Of a stretch of DNA of 64,000 nucleotides, positions 43,873-52,973 are shown one piece after another (the stretch's first letter is position 1; each line of letters starts with the position of its first letter). Below the pieces are notes generated by a model that was not told where the DNA came from, searched no databases, and saw only the letters and a program-made list of their open reading frames with translations. Where the stretch lies: positions 372,001-436,000 of the forward strand of contig JAIUOC010000006.1 of the NCBI GenBank assembly GCA_020161265.1. Direction: 5' to 3'. Made by a program: the position numbers and the translations under genes. This DNA is from Chloroflexota bacterium. Lineage in GTDB: Bacteria > Chloroflexota > Chloroflexia > Chloroflexales > Herpetosiphonaceae.

Positions 43873-45795
43873 CAACAGCCCTTTGATCTCCTCGGCGGCT
43901 TTGCGGGTCATGCCGGGCACGGCGGCTAGCTCCTCGATACTGGCATTGCGAATGCCATCCAGCGAACCAAAGGCGTTGATCAGGGCTTTTTTGCGTTTGG
44001 GGCCGATGCCTGGAATATCTTCCATGGTCGAGCGGAGCATGCCCTTCGTTCGCAATTTGCGGTGATAGCTAATCGCAAAACGATGAGCTTCTTCGTCGAT
44101 GCGCTGAACCAGATGCAAACCTGGATCGTTTTGGGCGAAAGCGATTGGCACACGCTGGCCAGGCTTAACCAAGCCATAGGGCAAGTGGCCTTTGGTATCG
44201 CCCTTGACCAAACCAACCACCGGAATATGCTCAAAGCCAGCCGCTGCTAAGGTTTTGGCGGCAGCATTGACTTGACCAATCCCACCGTCGATCAAAATTA
44301 GATCGGGCAATACGGCCCACGTTTCGTCGTTATTGGTTGGCTCGGCGCTGGCTTGCTCAGTTGGTTCTGGCTCGTCGGTTTGGCCAGTATCATCGGCGCG
44401 GGCAAACCGCCGTTGCAGCACTTCACTGAGCGAGGCTACATCGTTCGCACCTTCAACGGTTTTAATTTTGAAACGGCGATAGTGTTTTTTGGCTGGCTCA
44501 CCCTGCTCAAACACCACCATACTGCCCACCGAATTAGTGCCTTGGGTATTCGAGATGTCGTAGCATTCGATGCGTTGGGGCAATTCGGCTAAATTCAATA
44601 ATTCGCGCAATTGACTCAGCCCTGCTGTGGCCCGTTGTTCGGCGTTGAGCCATTGCAAGCGCAATTGATCGAGGGTTTGGCTGGCATTACGGGCCGCCAA
44701 ATCGACCAAATCTTTTTTATCGCCACGCCGTGGCACTTGCAAACTGACTTTATGACCGCCCTTACTTTCAAGCCATTGCTCGATAATTTGGGTTTCTTCG
44801 GGATAATCGGGCAGCAGAATATTGGGTGGAATATCGGCGGCGGCATCATAAAATTGGGTCAAGAATGAACTCATCAAGGCTTCGGGCTGTTCTTCCTCAG
44901 TACCTTGCAGGGTAAATGGCTCCGAACCAATTAGCTTGCCACCACGAATGTAGAACACCTGCACCACTGCTTTGCCTTCATCGCGGGCAAAAGCAATCAC
45001 ATCTTGATCGCTGGCGGCAGTATTTAGCACTTTTTGGCGCTCCATCACCCGTTCGACGGCCTTGATTTGATCGCGCACATAGGCCGCACGTTCAAATTGT
45101 AAATCTTCGGCAGCTTGGTTCATTTTGGTTTTGAGGTCGCGCAAAATCGCTTCGGGCTTACCACTTAAAAATAAACGTACTTGATTAATTGCGGTGCTAT
45201 ATTCCTCGGTGGTGCAATTGTTGGCGCATGGCCCAAGACAGCGTTTAATATCATAATACATACAAGCCCGATTACGGCGCTCGTGCTTTTTGAACATATC
45301 ATCGTTGCATAAACGAAAGGCAAATAATTTATTCAATAGCTCGATTGTGGCATAGACGCTGCTAGCTTTGGCAAATGGCCCAAAATAAATCCCACCATCT
45401 TCCAGCACTTTGCGCACTCGCAAAACTCGCGGCCATTCTTCTTTAGTAATTTTGATATAGGGATAACTTTTGTCATCCTTGAGCAGCACATTGTAGCGTG
45501 GGCGATGCTTTTTGATCAGATTCATTTCTAAAAGCAGCGCTTCTAGCTCGGTATCGGTGGTGATAAATTCAAAATCGGCGATATTTTGCACCAAGCGTCG
45601 GGTTTTGCTGGTTAGGCCACGCGGCGCACCAAAATACGAACGCACCCGATCACGCAGGCTTTTGGATTTGCCCACATAAATGATCGTATTGGCTTGATCG
45701 CGATAGATATACACGCCTGGCGAGAGTGGCAAGTTGCGCAAGCGTTCTTCAAACAACGCGTGATTGGCAATATTCGTATGAGATAAATCTGGCAT
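43870..45795 (-). CDS. uvrC: Excinuclease ABC subunit C
   Basis: UvrC makes the two incisions of nucleotide excision repair after UvrAB loads it at a lesion. Domains in order: GIY-YIG nuclease (SPGVYIYRDQANTIIYVGKSKSLRDRV), Cys-rich linker (CMYYDIKRCLGPCANNC), UvrB-interaction UVR motif (LKTKMNQAAEDLQFERAAYVRDQ), RNase H-like nuclease (ECYDISNTQGTNSVGSMVVFEQG, LILIDGGIGQVNAA) and tandem helix-hairpin-helix at the C-terminus (IPGIGPKRKKALINAFGSLDGI). There is a ~35-residue acidic Gln/Glu/Thr insertion in the RNase H domain before WAVLPDLIL. The ATG at 45795 has GAGGTG upstream. Total 641 aa is normal for the family. Confidence 0.97.
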   Translation of the reverse strand: MPDLSHTNIANHALFEERLRNLPLSPGVYIYRDQANTIIYVGKSKSLRDRVRSYFGAPRGLTSKTRRLVQNIADFEFITTDTELEALLLEMNLIKKHRPRYNVLLKDDKSYPYIKITKEEWPRVLRVRKVLEDGGIYFGPFAKASSVYATIELLNKLFAFRLCNDDMFKKHERRNRACMYYDIKRCLGPCANNCTTEEYSTAINQVRLFLSGKPEAILRDLKTKMNQAAEDLQFERAAYVRDQIKAVERVMERQKVLNTAASDQDVIAFARDEGKAVVQVFYIRGGKLIGSEPFTLQGTEEEQPEALMSSFLTQFYDAAADIPPNILLPDYPEETQIIEQWLESKGGHKVSLQVPRRGDKKDLVDLAARNASQTLDQLRLQWLNAEQRATAGLSQLRELLNLAELPQRIECYDISNTQGTNSVGSMVVFEQGEPAKKHYRRFKIKTVEGANDVASLSEVLQRRFARADDTGQTDEPEPTEQASAEPTNNDETWAVLPDLILIDGGIGQVNAAAKTLAAAGFEHIPVVGLVKGDTKGHLPYGLVKPGQRVPIAFAQNDPGLHLVQRIDEEAHRFAISYHRKLRTKGMLRSTMEDIPGIGPKRKKALINAFGSLDGIRNASIEELAAVPGMTRKAAEEIKGLL

Positions 45796-45844
45796 TTTCG
45801 CACCTCTGTGCTAATTATACCGCATCTTTTAGCACCATGTTAAA

Positions 45845-45873
45845 AGCCGACCAGCCTGCTCTGCTAGTCGGCT
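45845..45873 (-). terminator. Terminator after the ADC-like gene
   Basis: AGCCGACCAGC (45845-45855) and GCTAGTCGGCT (45863-45873) form an 11-bp stem with one mismatch. On the minus strand it is followed by TTTTAAC. Confidence 0.7.
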
Positions 45874-45888
45874 CAACCCAAAAATAGA

Positions 45889-46566
45889 TTAAACTTTGAT
45901 CAACTCGCCAAAATCGCCACGGCCATGGCCCAAGCCTGAGATCGAATAGCCTGAAACCCCAAATTTGGCCCATGCGCCGCTAGCCGGAAAGAATGGCCGA
46001 ATTTTGCGGGTTATGCCAACCGTGCCAGCAAAGCGAGCCGGAATGCGATACAGTTCTTGTTGATGCACAACCAGTACATCGAAATTCATCCCAGCATTAA
46101 AGCCATTGATCCGTTTGGGAATCCCTTCAAAGCTCAGCAACAAACGCCCATGTTGGTCAGCGCTAATGCGATCGCGATTGGGGTTGGTCCACGAAATACG
46201 GGCTAATTCTTTGGGTAAATGCCAAATATTGCGCCCGCCTGCCACCGATTGATCCAAATCGACGACTAGGCCGTGAATCCAAATTGCCGGGCGTGGCCCG
46301 AGCTTCAAAATTAGCCCACAAGCGGCCTCGCCGTAGTGCAAGGTCGAGCCAGTGCCATATTGACCAACCAACGAAAAAGCCAAAGTACGGCCAGTTGGCA
46401 ACCAAAGTGGTTTTAGCGGCGCAGGTAGTAAATCGGCCACGGCGTTGCGTTTGACTGGATGAACGCACCAAACCCATGTGCCTTGCATAACCCATGGTGC
46501 TGGTGGATAGTTAGTTGTTGCAGCAATGCGGTCGGCTTCGACCGCCGAATCGTAGAGGGCGGACAC
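45889..46566 (-). CDS. Acetoacetate decarboxylase-superfamily protein
   Basis: The 225-aa protein matches the ADC fold: PAPWVMQGTWVWCVHPV at the N-terminus, then AVADLLPAPLKPLW, and the key GGRNIWHLPKELARISW segment, corresponding to the GGRE.WG.PKK region of acetoacetate decarboxylase, where a Lys forms the Schiff base. Here K follows P (LPKEL), so a catalytic Lys is plausible but a pair of adjacent lysines is missing. Starts at GTG 46566, 9 nt after an upstream PD-(D/E)XK-like gene, so both are one operon. The real substrate is probably not acetoacetate. Confidence 0.78.
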   Translation of the reverse strand: MSALYDSAVEADRIAATTNYPPAPWVMQGTWVWCVHPVKRNAVADLLPAPLKPLWLPTGRTLAFSLVGQYGTGSTLHYGEAACGLILKLGPRPAIWIHGLVVDLDQSVAGGRNIWHLPKELARISWTNPNRDRISADQHGRLLLSFEGIPKRINGFNAGMNFDVLVVHQQELYRIPARFAGTVGITRKIRPFFPASGAWAKFGVSGYSISGLGHGRGDFGELIKV

Positions 46567-46575
46567 GCTAGTACC

Positions 46576-47328
46576 TCATATTGCGCCAAGCAGCGCAGCA
46601 AATGGATTATCAGTCTCATCATCGGGATCATCGGCCACAGTTTGGCGATTGATCACCGGCGGCGCAGGCGGCTCTTCATCTTCATCAAGATCCCAATCAA
46701 GATGCAGCGGGCGATCGCCTGCCATATTAATTAATTGTTCAAGGCTAAAACGCCGAATGCTGATCTGATCGGGCCATTGTTGGGCTTCGTCAGGCTGCTC
46801 AATTAAATGGAAACGGCTCTGATCGCCGATGATATCTGCAATAGTTGGTGGTGGAGTGTGAGGTGCATCGGGGCTACGCATCAAGGCACTAACCGTCTCG
46901 GCAGTAGGAATGCCAGTATCGACCAATAAGAGCGTTGTATAAACTCGTGGAATGATCAATTGTAGGGCTACGCGAATGTCGTGGAGTTGGGTCGCGGCTT
47001 TACGAATGGTGTGAGCAGAACGGCTAGCCTTAACCTCAAACACATGGACACTGCGCCCAAGCTCAACCAAGGCATCGATTTCGCGATATTTGCGGATCGT
47101 TTGGCGGCCACTACGCTCATCATATTCGAGAATGCGCCGCTCGGAAAGCACTTGGCCTTGCTCAGCCAGCCATTCGCGCAGCAATTGTTCAGCCTCGCCG
47201 CCGAATAAATCGCGCTGGCGCGGTGGCCGAATCGCCCGTTGATTTTCACGAGCAAGCGTCATTTGTTCAACAAACGCCCGATAATGCGGGTCGTCAAACG
47301 TTGTGAGTCGAGCACGCACAAAACGCAC
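46576..47328 (-). CDS. PD-(D/E)XK nuclease-like protein of unknown function
   Basis: The 250-aa protein carries EIDALVELGRSVHVFEVKAS near residues 80-105, which fits the PD-(D/E)XK core (D...ExK) of restriction and Holliday-type nucleases. A basic helix SAHTIRKAATQL follows. The C-terminal third is acidic and Pro-rich (DLDEDEEPPAPPVIN) and ends with NPFAALLGAI. Start GTG at 47328. It precedes the ADC-like gene by 9 nt. Role unknown; it has no methylase or helicase neighbour that would mark a restriction system. Confidence 0.7.
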   Translation of the reverse strand: MRFVRARLTTFDDPHYRAFVEQMTLARENQRAIRPPRQRDLFGGEAEQLLREWLAEQGQVLSERRILEYDERSGRQTIRKYREIDALVELGRSVHVFEVKASRSAHTIRKAATQLHDIRVALQLIIPRVYTTLLLVDTGIPTAETVSALMRSPDAPHTPPPTIADIIGDQSRFHLIEQPDEAQQWPDQISIRRFSLEQLINMAGDRPLHLDWDLDEDEEPPAPPVINRQTVADDPDDETDNPFAALLGAI

Positions 47329-47479
47329 AGTTCCAATCCCCCACTAAACTAGCTGTATGCTACCACAGAAATAAGCTCAAAAGTCAGAAATCAAAAGGCA
47401 AAAATGGAGATCATAACTATTACATGCGTTACCTTTATCCTTCTCATCAAGAGTCTCGTGGTTAATTCATCAATCTGGA

Positions 47480-47516
47480 ATGCCACCAGCTGTTGCCGCT
47501 CGACAGCTGGTGGCAT
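47480..47516 (-). terminator. Strong hairpin after the MFS gene
   Basis: A 14-bp perfect stem, ATGCCACCAGCTGT (47480-47493) with ACAGCTGGTGGCAT (47503-47516), has a 9-nt loop. It lies 4 nt beyond the minus-strand stop. Confidence 0.75.
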
Positions 47517-47520
47517 CTTT

Positions 47521-48837
47521 CTAGCCCTCGCTGCTGCGTGGCTCAGGTAACCGTCGCGAGAGCAATAATCCAATAAAGGCACTAGCCGCGCTAATCCAGA
47601 ATAAGGGCAAATAGCCAAATTGAGCTAACAACACCCCGCCTAAAACCGGAAAGAAGGTGGCAATGCCCATCAACGTATTGCAAACCCCAACATAGACTGG
47701 GCGTTGTTCGGCAGGTGCTAGCTCCATCACATAGGTCAAACTAGCGGTGTTCGAGCCATCGACGCTCAAGCCAATCAGCAAAAAGATTACCCCAAAGACC
47801 CAACCTAAGGCTTCTGGGCTCAAAACACTGGCGAATGGCATCACCAACAAGGCCCAAGTTGGCACAGTGATAATTAACGCCCCAGTCAAGACAATCAACA
47901 GGCGATTACCACGTTGGTCGCCAATCCGCGACCAAAAGAGATTGGATAGGGCTGCTGAAAACACCCGCACTGCCAAATAAACCCCAATCATCCGTGGCGG
48001 AACATTCAATACCTCACGGGCATACAAAATATAAAATGGATCAGCCAAGCCACCCAAGCGCGTGACCATGCGCGAAAGCACATATTGGCGAAAGTTGCGA
48101 TCGCTCTTGAGCAATACCGGAATCTTGGCAAACATCTGCTTTGCCGAAATTGCTGCTGGGGGATTGGTCGTCGGCGGCTCGGCAAATAGGCTAAACGAAA
48201 TAATCCCAAAGCCAATCAGCACAAACGAGATAAAGAGCAAAACACCGTAATTGTGGGGAAACAGCAACGGGCTGGCGCGGCTCAATAGCCAGCCAACCAA
48301 CGGGCTAACGAGCACAAACGAGAGCAAACCGCCAATCAAGTTACGCGACCCGAAAAACTTGCCACGCTGGCGAGCAGGAATCGTTTTGGCCACAACTTCT
48401 TGAAAAGCGACCGAGCCAGAACCACCAGTAAAGTTGTAGAGGGCATACCCTAGCAAAAACAGCGGCAATAGCACCCAGACTGGCAAACTGGTTGCATTCC
48501 AAACCACCAGCACCATCGCCAACCAAATAAAAAAGCGTACAATCCCCACTTGGCGATAGACTGGCAATTTGTAGGTCATGCCTTGCAAGCGACCAGCACT
48601 CAACAATTGGGGCAATAGCCAGCCGCCCGATTTGAGCGATGGTAACAAACCAACCACCCATGGCGCAGCACCCAATTCACGTACAAATACCGTTAATACC
48701 AAGTTCGCATCGCTAAATGCGTCGGCTAAAATAAATAAAACTCCATTGGCCACTCCTAAGCGCATGTTGCGGCGCAAAGTTTCTTCATTGCTCGCACGCG
48801 GAGCAATTGGCCGATGAAGTGCTAATTTCCATTGCAT
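47521..48837 (-). CDS. Major facilitator superfamily transporter
   Basis: The 438-aa membrane protein has twelve hydrophobic segments in two halves, with the long central loop near FSLFAEPPTTNPPAAISAKQMF. RQRGKFFGSRNLIGGLLSF is the motif-A-like loop between helices of the first half. The ATG at 48837 is preferred (MQWKLALHRP) because AAGGA lies about 9 nt upstream and the longer frame to 48948 has a polar, unlikely extension. It seems monocistronic with a terminator hairpin. The substrate cannot be deduced. Confidence 0.88.
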   Translation of the reverse strand: MQWKLALHRPIAPRASNEETLRRNMRLGVANGVLFILADAFSDANLVLTVFVRELGAAPWVVGLLPSLKSGGWLLPQLLSAGRLQGMTYKLPVYRQVGIVRFFIWLAMVLVVWNATSLPVWVLLPLFLLGYALYNFTGGSGSVAFQEVVAKTIPARQRGKFFGSRNLIGGLLSFVLVSPLVGWLLSRASPLLFPHNYGVLLFISFVLIGFGIISFSLFAEPPTTNPPAAISAKQMFAKIPVLLKSDRNFRQYVLSRMVTRLGGLADPFYILYAREVLNVPPRMIGVYLAVRVFSAALSNLFWSRIGDQRGNRLLIVLTGALIITVPTWALLVMPFASVLSPEALGWVFGVIFLLIGLSVDGSNTASLTYVMELAPAEQRPVYVGVCNTLMGIATFFPVLGGVLLAQFGYLPLFWISAASAFIGLLLSRRLPEPRSSEG

Positions 48838-49209
48838 AGCACGTCTGTCCTTAGCAACAGGCCGTTTCCTGCTGCCTACAAAAAACGTCCAAGAACACAG
48901 CGTTCCCGAACATTTGCTTGATGTACGGAGCTGCCGTACCAGATTCAATTAGCGTTCATTCTACTGCGATGTGCTAGGCTATGCAAGTATGCGAAAATTG
49001 TAATAGTATGTAAGAATATAGGGGTTGGGGATCGGTTATCGGGGGTTGGGGATCGGCTGTTGGGAATTGGGGATCGGTGGCTAGGGGTCAGGGACTAGGA
49101 GCCAGGGATCAGATAATCAAATAAATCTGTGCAATCTGTGGCCAAAACTTAACCTTCGTGCGCTTCGTGTCCTTCGTGGATCAAGCGCCAATTCTGTTTG
49201 TGATGGATT
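48838..49209. repeat. Gap containing a long mixed heptad array and a CTTCGTG array
   Basis: No gene is supported. From about 49020 to 49111 an array keeps a 7-nt period while changing word from GTTGGGG/ATCGGTT to CTAGGGG/TCAGGGA-type units. At 49157-49183 there are three TTCGTGNNN units of 9 nt. Confidence 0.8.
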
Positions 49210-49563
49210 TTAGAGCTGAATTCGTGGTACTAAATCCCAATCGATGCGGCCTTGGCCAGTTCGTAGATCAGCCGGAATCAAGCTGGCGCAGGTTTGAATG
49301 TATTCCCGAATCTGCTGAATATCGAGGTGGTGCTGGTTAGTTTCAAAGGGAGCCAGCATATCGTAGGCACTGGCAAGCAGTTGGCGCGGGCTATCGACAA
49401 TTCCCAAACGCAATTGGTTGAGCGCTACTGACAGCCGAATCAGGCCACGATAGAGATCGTTGCGGGTGGGAAACCATAATTCTTCTAATTGCAACACTCC
49501 ATCAACAAAACGCTCCTCGTTGAAGGCAACGATAAAGCCTTGCCAATGCTCCTGCTCATTCAT
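49210..49563 (-). CDS. DUF309-family protein
   Basis: The 117-aa helical protein follows the DUF309 pattern: EHWQGFIVAFNEERFVDGVLQLEELWFPTRNDLYRGLIRLSVALNQLRLG, which contains the conserved Glu/Trp and the F-RGL-IQ-type helix (here YRGLIRLSVAL). Its biochemical role is unknown. ATG 49563 overlaps the end of the upstream zinc-ribbon gene by 8 nt, so translation is coupled. It ends a three-gene overlapping operon. Confidence 0.82.
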   Translation of the reverse strand: MNEQEHWQGFIVAFNEERFVDGVLQLEELWFPTRNDLYRGLIRLSVALNQLRLGIVDSPRQLLASAYDMLAPFETNQHHLDIQQIREYIQTCASLIPADLRTGQGRIDWDLVPRIQL

Positions 49564-49852
49564 GGGCTGCTACCTCAATCACAATCCCGCCGAAACGCGC
49601 TTCTCGGGCGGTGCAACGCTGTCCGTTGATCCAGCACTGATCAGAAGGATAGACCGATTGATCATCGCGATAGCTGCCAGCGCAGCCAGTGCCTAAAAAG
49701 CCCGTATTGAAAAACTCAACTAGACGGCCATGCTGATCAACCGCCAATGCCCGACAATCGACGCAAACATAGCGCGGATAGCGGGGCATTGGCTGAACGG
49801 GTTGGCTACAAATTGGGCAAATTTGCGAACTAGCGGGCGTAGTGTTGTTCAT
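49556..49852 (-). CDS. Zinc-ribbon protein of unknown function (98 aa)
   Basis: The protein has an N-terminal zinc ribbon (CPICSQP and CVDCRAL, two Cys pairs) followed by a small beta-rich region with additional Cys (GTGCAGSY, SDQCWINGQRCTAREARFGG). The last part, RCTAREARFGGIVIEV, is neatly conserved-looking but I know no family name. It overlaps the upstream gene by 23 nt and the downstream gene by 8 nt, indicating a tightly coupled operon. Confidence 0.75.
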   Translation of the reverse strand: MNNTTPASSQICPICSQPVQPMPRYPRYVCVDCRALAVDQHGRLVEFFNTGFLGTGCAGSYRDDQSVYPSDQCWINGQRCTAREARFGGIVIEVAAHE

Positions 49853-50324
49853 ATTCTGGCTGGCGCAATGGTTGGCTGTTGATGCGGGTATTGGCTGGAG
49901 CTGCGCAGTATGGGCAAACCTGCCAGGTCATATCGATCACCCGATCGCAGTTGCCACAGTTGCGGCGCAAATGGGTTTGGCAATGTGGGCACAAAATAAA
50001 ATCGGCCTGAATGCTGCGTTGGCAATTTGGGCAAACATGCTCATCCTCTATATCGCGGCGCATAAAGGTTTCTTCCAATTCACGCTCATATTTTTGGCTG
50101 AGGGTTTCGCGAGGGCGCACCAACATATATAACAACAACCCAGCAAATGGCAAAAAGAAGGCCATTGAGGTTGAAAGCACTTGCACCAAAATATCGTTGG
50201 AGCGGCTAGCAATATCGCGGTAAGTCCATACCAGCGAGGCAACCCATAAGAGCACCAAATAGCCCCCAACAATCATGCCAACAATTGGCAAAATGCTTTT
50301 AAGTTCTGCAATAATTTCTGTCAT
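49830..50324 (-). CDS. Membrane-anchored double zinc-ribbon protein
   Basis: The 164-aa protein has two N-terminal transmembrane helices (ILPIVGMIVGGYLVLLWV and VQVLSTSMAFFLPFAGLLLYMLV), a charged linker and two C-terminal zinc ribbons (CPNCQRSIQADFILCPHC and CGNCDRVIDMTWQVCPYC). ATG 50324 is chosen over the longer frame because hydrophobic sequence begins soon after it and AGGAA lies just upstream. It is the first gene of an overlapping trio with a second zinc-ribbon protein and a DUF309 protein. The ribbons face the cytoplasm if the N-terminus is cytoplasmic. Confidence 0.82.
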   Translation of the reverse strand: MTEIIAELKSILPIVGMIVGGYLVLLWVASLVWTYRDIASRSNDILVQVLSTSMAFFLPFAGLLLYMLVRPRETLSQKYERELEETFMRRDIEDEHVCPNCQRSIQADFILCPHCQTHLRRNCGNCDRVIDMTWQVCPYCAAPANTRINSQPLRQPEYEQHYAR

Positions 50325-50438
50325 GTTCCTATGCTTTCCTGAAGAAGGCCTCGGCTGTTTGAGGCGATTGCATGGGTTTAGAATACTGGCAATTAATTTG
50401 CCACGATTGGGATATTGTACCATATCAAACCAACGCCT

Positions 50439-50477
50439 AAGCGCATCTCAGCCTGATACTCGACTGAGATGCAGCTT
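50439..50477 (-). terminator. Hairpin after tmk
   Basis: GCATCTCAG (50443-50451) pairs with CTGAGATGC (50464-50472) over 12 nt; AAGC/GCTT extends the stem across a bulge. It lies 13 nt beyond the minus-strand stop. Confidence 0.65.
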
Positions 50478-50489
50478 ATACGGCGGGTT

Positions 50490-51200
50490 TTAGCTCAAGG
50501 TTTTAATCGTCGTGAGATGGGGCTGGACCGCCAAAAGCAGTTGCTCGGTGAGGCTTTCGCGCTCAATTCCTGCATCAAATACCTGCCAACGGTGTGGATC
50601 AGCGGCGATCATCTCAAGGTAGCCACTGCGCACTCGTTCATGGTAGGCAATTTCGCGGGCATCGAGCCGATTCCAATGTTCGTTTTGGCTGGGGCTTGGT
50701 TGGGGCAGGTGGGGCAAGGGCAAGGCTAATTGGCTTGATTCACGAAAATCGTCGCGCTGTTTGCGTTTGCGCTGTAAGCCTTGCTCAACTGGCAAATCCA
50801 AAAAGAAGGTCAGATCGGGCTGTAAGCCGCCAGTTGCAAAGCGGGTGATTTCGCGCAGCTCGGTTAAATTACGGCCTAAGCCATAGCCTTGGTGGGCAAA
50901 GGTCGAATCGGCATAGCGATCGCATAAAACAATGCCGCCCAGTTTCAGATAGGGCAAGATCACCTCGCCAACTAACTGAGCACGAGCGGCAGCAAACAAG
51001 AGCGTTTCGGTTGTCGGCTCCATCGCCGTCCATTGACCATCGAGCACAAGCCGCCGCACAGCATCGCTAATTGGCGTTCCGCCTGGCTCACGAGTTAAGA
51101 TGACTGGATAGCCAGCCTGTTGTAGATAATCCTTGAGGTAGCGGGCTTGGGTGCTCTTCCCGCTACCTTCTGGGCCTTCAAAGGTAATGAACAAGCTCAT
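50490..51200 (-). CDS. tmk: Thymidylate kinase
   Basis: Tmk phosphorylates dTMP to dTDP, needed for dTTP synthesis. The 236-aa protein starts MSLFITFEGPEGSGKSTQA (P-loop), then ILTREPGGTPISDAVR (the DR(X)/TREPGG motif), RAQLVGEVILPYL and VLCDRYADSTFAHQGYG. The lid region PDLTFFLDLPVEQGLQRKRKQRDDF follows. ATG 51200 is chosen because conserved sequence begins there; the longer frame to 51221 adds seven residues. It is the last of three co-directional genes after an R3H/AAA ATPase, 41 nt apart. Confidence 0.95.
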   Translation of the reverse strand: MSLFITFEGPEGSGKSTQARYLKDYLQQAGYPVILTREPGGTPISDAVRRLVLDGQWTAMEPTTETLLFAAARAQLVGEVILPYLKLGGIVLCDRYADSTFAHQGYGLGRNLTELREITRFATGGLQPDLTFFLDLPVEQGLQRKRKQRDDFRESSQLALPLPHLPQPSPSQNEHWNRLDAREIAYHERVRSGYLEMIAADPHRWQVFDAGIERESLTEQLLLAVQPHLTTIKTLS

Positions 51201-51241
51201 GGTTCCCCTACAGTCCAACAACTTGAGGCCACATTGCCGAT

Positions 51242-52939
51242 TTAGCGAAAGATTCGAATGCGGCGACGTGGTTCTTTGCCAGTACTTTCTGATTGTAGAT
51301 TGTACCGCTCAACAATCTGATGTTGCAACCTACGCACATAGGAACTTTGCGGACTCAGTTCGATACTTTCGGTTGAGCCATCCATGACTTGACTGATTGC
51401 TTCTTCAACCTCTTCCATGGCCTCGCTCAGCGGGTCGCTAGGACTGATGCTGATTTCGAAGGCCGAGCCGAGGCATTCTTCCATTTGGGTTTGGGTATTC
51501 GAGCGTAGCACATACACTGGAATTCCACGTTCTTCGGCATCACGCAGCCGAGTTGGGTGCTGACGATAGTAATTTTTCAGGGTAATGACCATCGTCGCTT
51601 GTTCCATTTCGCGCACCAAACTGGCGGTAATGCCCAAGCGATCTAAGGCTTTTTCCAAACGATTCCGGCTAACACCAAAGGCAAAAATCTTGGCAGGCGC
51701 ATTCTTACCAGGCTTTTTAACCAGCACGCTTGGTTCTTCGGTTTTTGGGCTGGTGCTGCCATTCAGCGCCAGCGTATAGCGTTCGCGCTCCTCGCGTTGG
51801 GCTTCGCGCCGTTCGCTTTTACGCCGCCAGTCGCGTTCGCCATGGTCACGATCACGGTCGCGCTCACGGCTGCGATAGCCGCCACGCCGCGTGAGCATGG
51901 TGCTGGCTTCGCTATCAAGCCGTTCTGGGCGGCCTTCGTGCACCACGATTGCGCCTTGCTCGTCCTTGGTGCGTTGTTCGGCAGTTGGTTCGTTGCCCTG
52001 CAAAATTAAATCGACGGCTGAAGCGACTTCTTGATAAATCGTTACATCGTCCCAGCTTTGAATTTCGACCAACACATCGAAAGTTGGCGGCGCTTTGCGT
52101 TCGAGCACGGTTTTTTGGGTTCCCCGCCGCCGCGCTTCTTCATCGCCCAAGGTTACCGCCTGAATCCCGCCGATCAAATCGGAGAGAGTTGGGTTGAGCA
52201 TCAGGTTTTCCAAGGTATTCCCGTGAGCCGTACCAACCAATTGCACCCCGCGTTCGGCGATGGTGCGAGCAGCTTGGGCTTCCAATTCCGTACCAATTTC
52301 ATCGATCACAATGACTTGGGGCATGTGATTTTCGACCGCTTCGATCATCACATTGTGTTGTTCGGCTGGCCGAGCTACTTGCATTCGGCGAGCGCGACCA
52401 ATCCCTGGGTGAGGAATATCGCCATCGCCAGCGATTTCATTCGAGGTATCGACGATCACCACTCGCTTGAGAAAGTCGTCGGCCAAAACGCGGGCGACTT
52501 CGCGCAGCATGGTGGTTTTACCTGTCCCAGGCTTGCCCAGAATCAAGATCGATTTACCAGCCTCGACCAAATCGCGCACGATTTCGATTGTGCCATAAAC
52601 GGCGCGGCCAACCCGACAGGTCAGACCAATTACCAACCCAGAGCGGTTGCGAATGGCTGAAATGCGGTGCAGCGTGCGCTGAATCCCAGCGCGATTATCC
52701 TCACCAAATTGGCCAATTCGCTCGGTCACATAATCGAGATCTTCGCGTGAGACCTCAGTTTCACTGAGGAAACTTGATTGGTCGTGGCGAAAACGCGCCT
52801 CGGGCAAGCGCCCCAAATCCATAACAATTTCTATAACTTGATCTTTCTGTTCATGGGTTGCCAACGGCTCGGCCAAACGTGGCGGCAAGGTTGACAGCAA
52901 CAGATCGATATTATGGGTAATTTCGCGACGATCTAACAT
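51242..52939 (-). CDS. SpoIIIAA-type AAA ATPase with C-terminal R3H domain
   Basis: The 565-aa protein contains an N-terminal ~90-residue region, a SpoIIIAA/secretion-type ATPase (Walker [19 protein letters not shown], Walker [18 protein letters not shown], then [12 protein letters not shown]), a charged low-complexity linker rich in Arg/Glu (residues ~340-400), a globular unit ([19 protein letters not shown]) and a C-terminal R3H motif ([16 protein letters not shown]) that binds single-stranded nucleic acid. It resembles the cyanobacterial/plastid Ycf45 group. ATG 52939 has GAGAGGGA upstream. It sits 34 nt after a GNAT-like gene. The role is unknown; an RNA-linked ATPase is likely. Confidence 0.88.
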   Translation of the reverse strand: MLDRREITHNIDLLLSTLPPRLAEPLATHEQKDQVIEIVMDLGRLPEARFRHDQSSFLSETEVSREDLDYVTERIGQFGEDNRAGIQRTLHRISAIRNRSGLVIGLTCRVGRAVYGTIEIVRDLVEAGKSILILGKPGTGKTTMLREVARVLADDFLKRVVIVDTSNEIAGDGDIPHPGIGRARRMQVARPAEQHNVMIEAVENHMPQVIVIDEIGTELEAQAARTIAERGVQLVGTAHGNTLENLMLNPTLSDLIGGIQAVTLGDEEARRRGTQKTVLERKAPPTFDVLVEIQSWDDVTIYQEVASAVDLILQGNEPTAEQRTKDEQGAIVVHEGRPERLDSEASTMLTRRGGYRSRERDRDRDHGERDWRRKSERREAQREERERYTLALNGSTSPKTEEPSVLVKKPGKNAPAKIFAFGVSRNRLEKALDRLGITASLVREMEQATMVITLKNYYRQHPTRLRDAEERGIPVYVLRSNTQTQMEECLGSAFEISISPSDPLSEAMEEVEEAISQVMDGSTESIELSPQSSYVRRLQHQIVERYNLQSESTGKEPRRRIRIFR

Positions 52940-52973
52940 AGTTGCATCCCTCTCAAACACACGCCGGGGTGTG

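Noticed and set aside
49020-49111. CRISPR-like appearance of short repeats
   Set aside because: Units are 7 nt with no spacers, and no cas genes are present.
50469-50729. 86-codon plus-strand frame antisense to tmk
   Set aside because: It begins in the tmk terminator and covers conserved tmk codons on the other strand.
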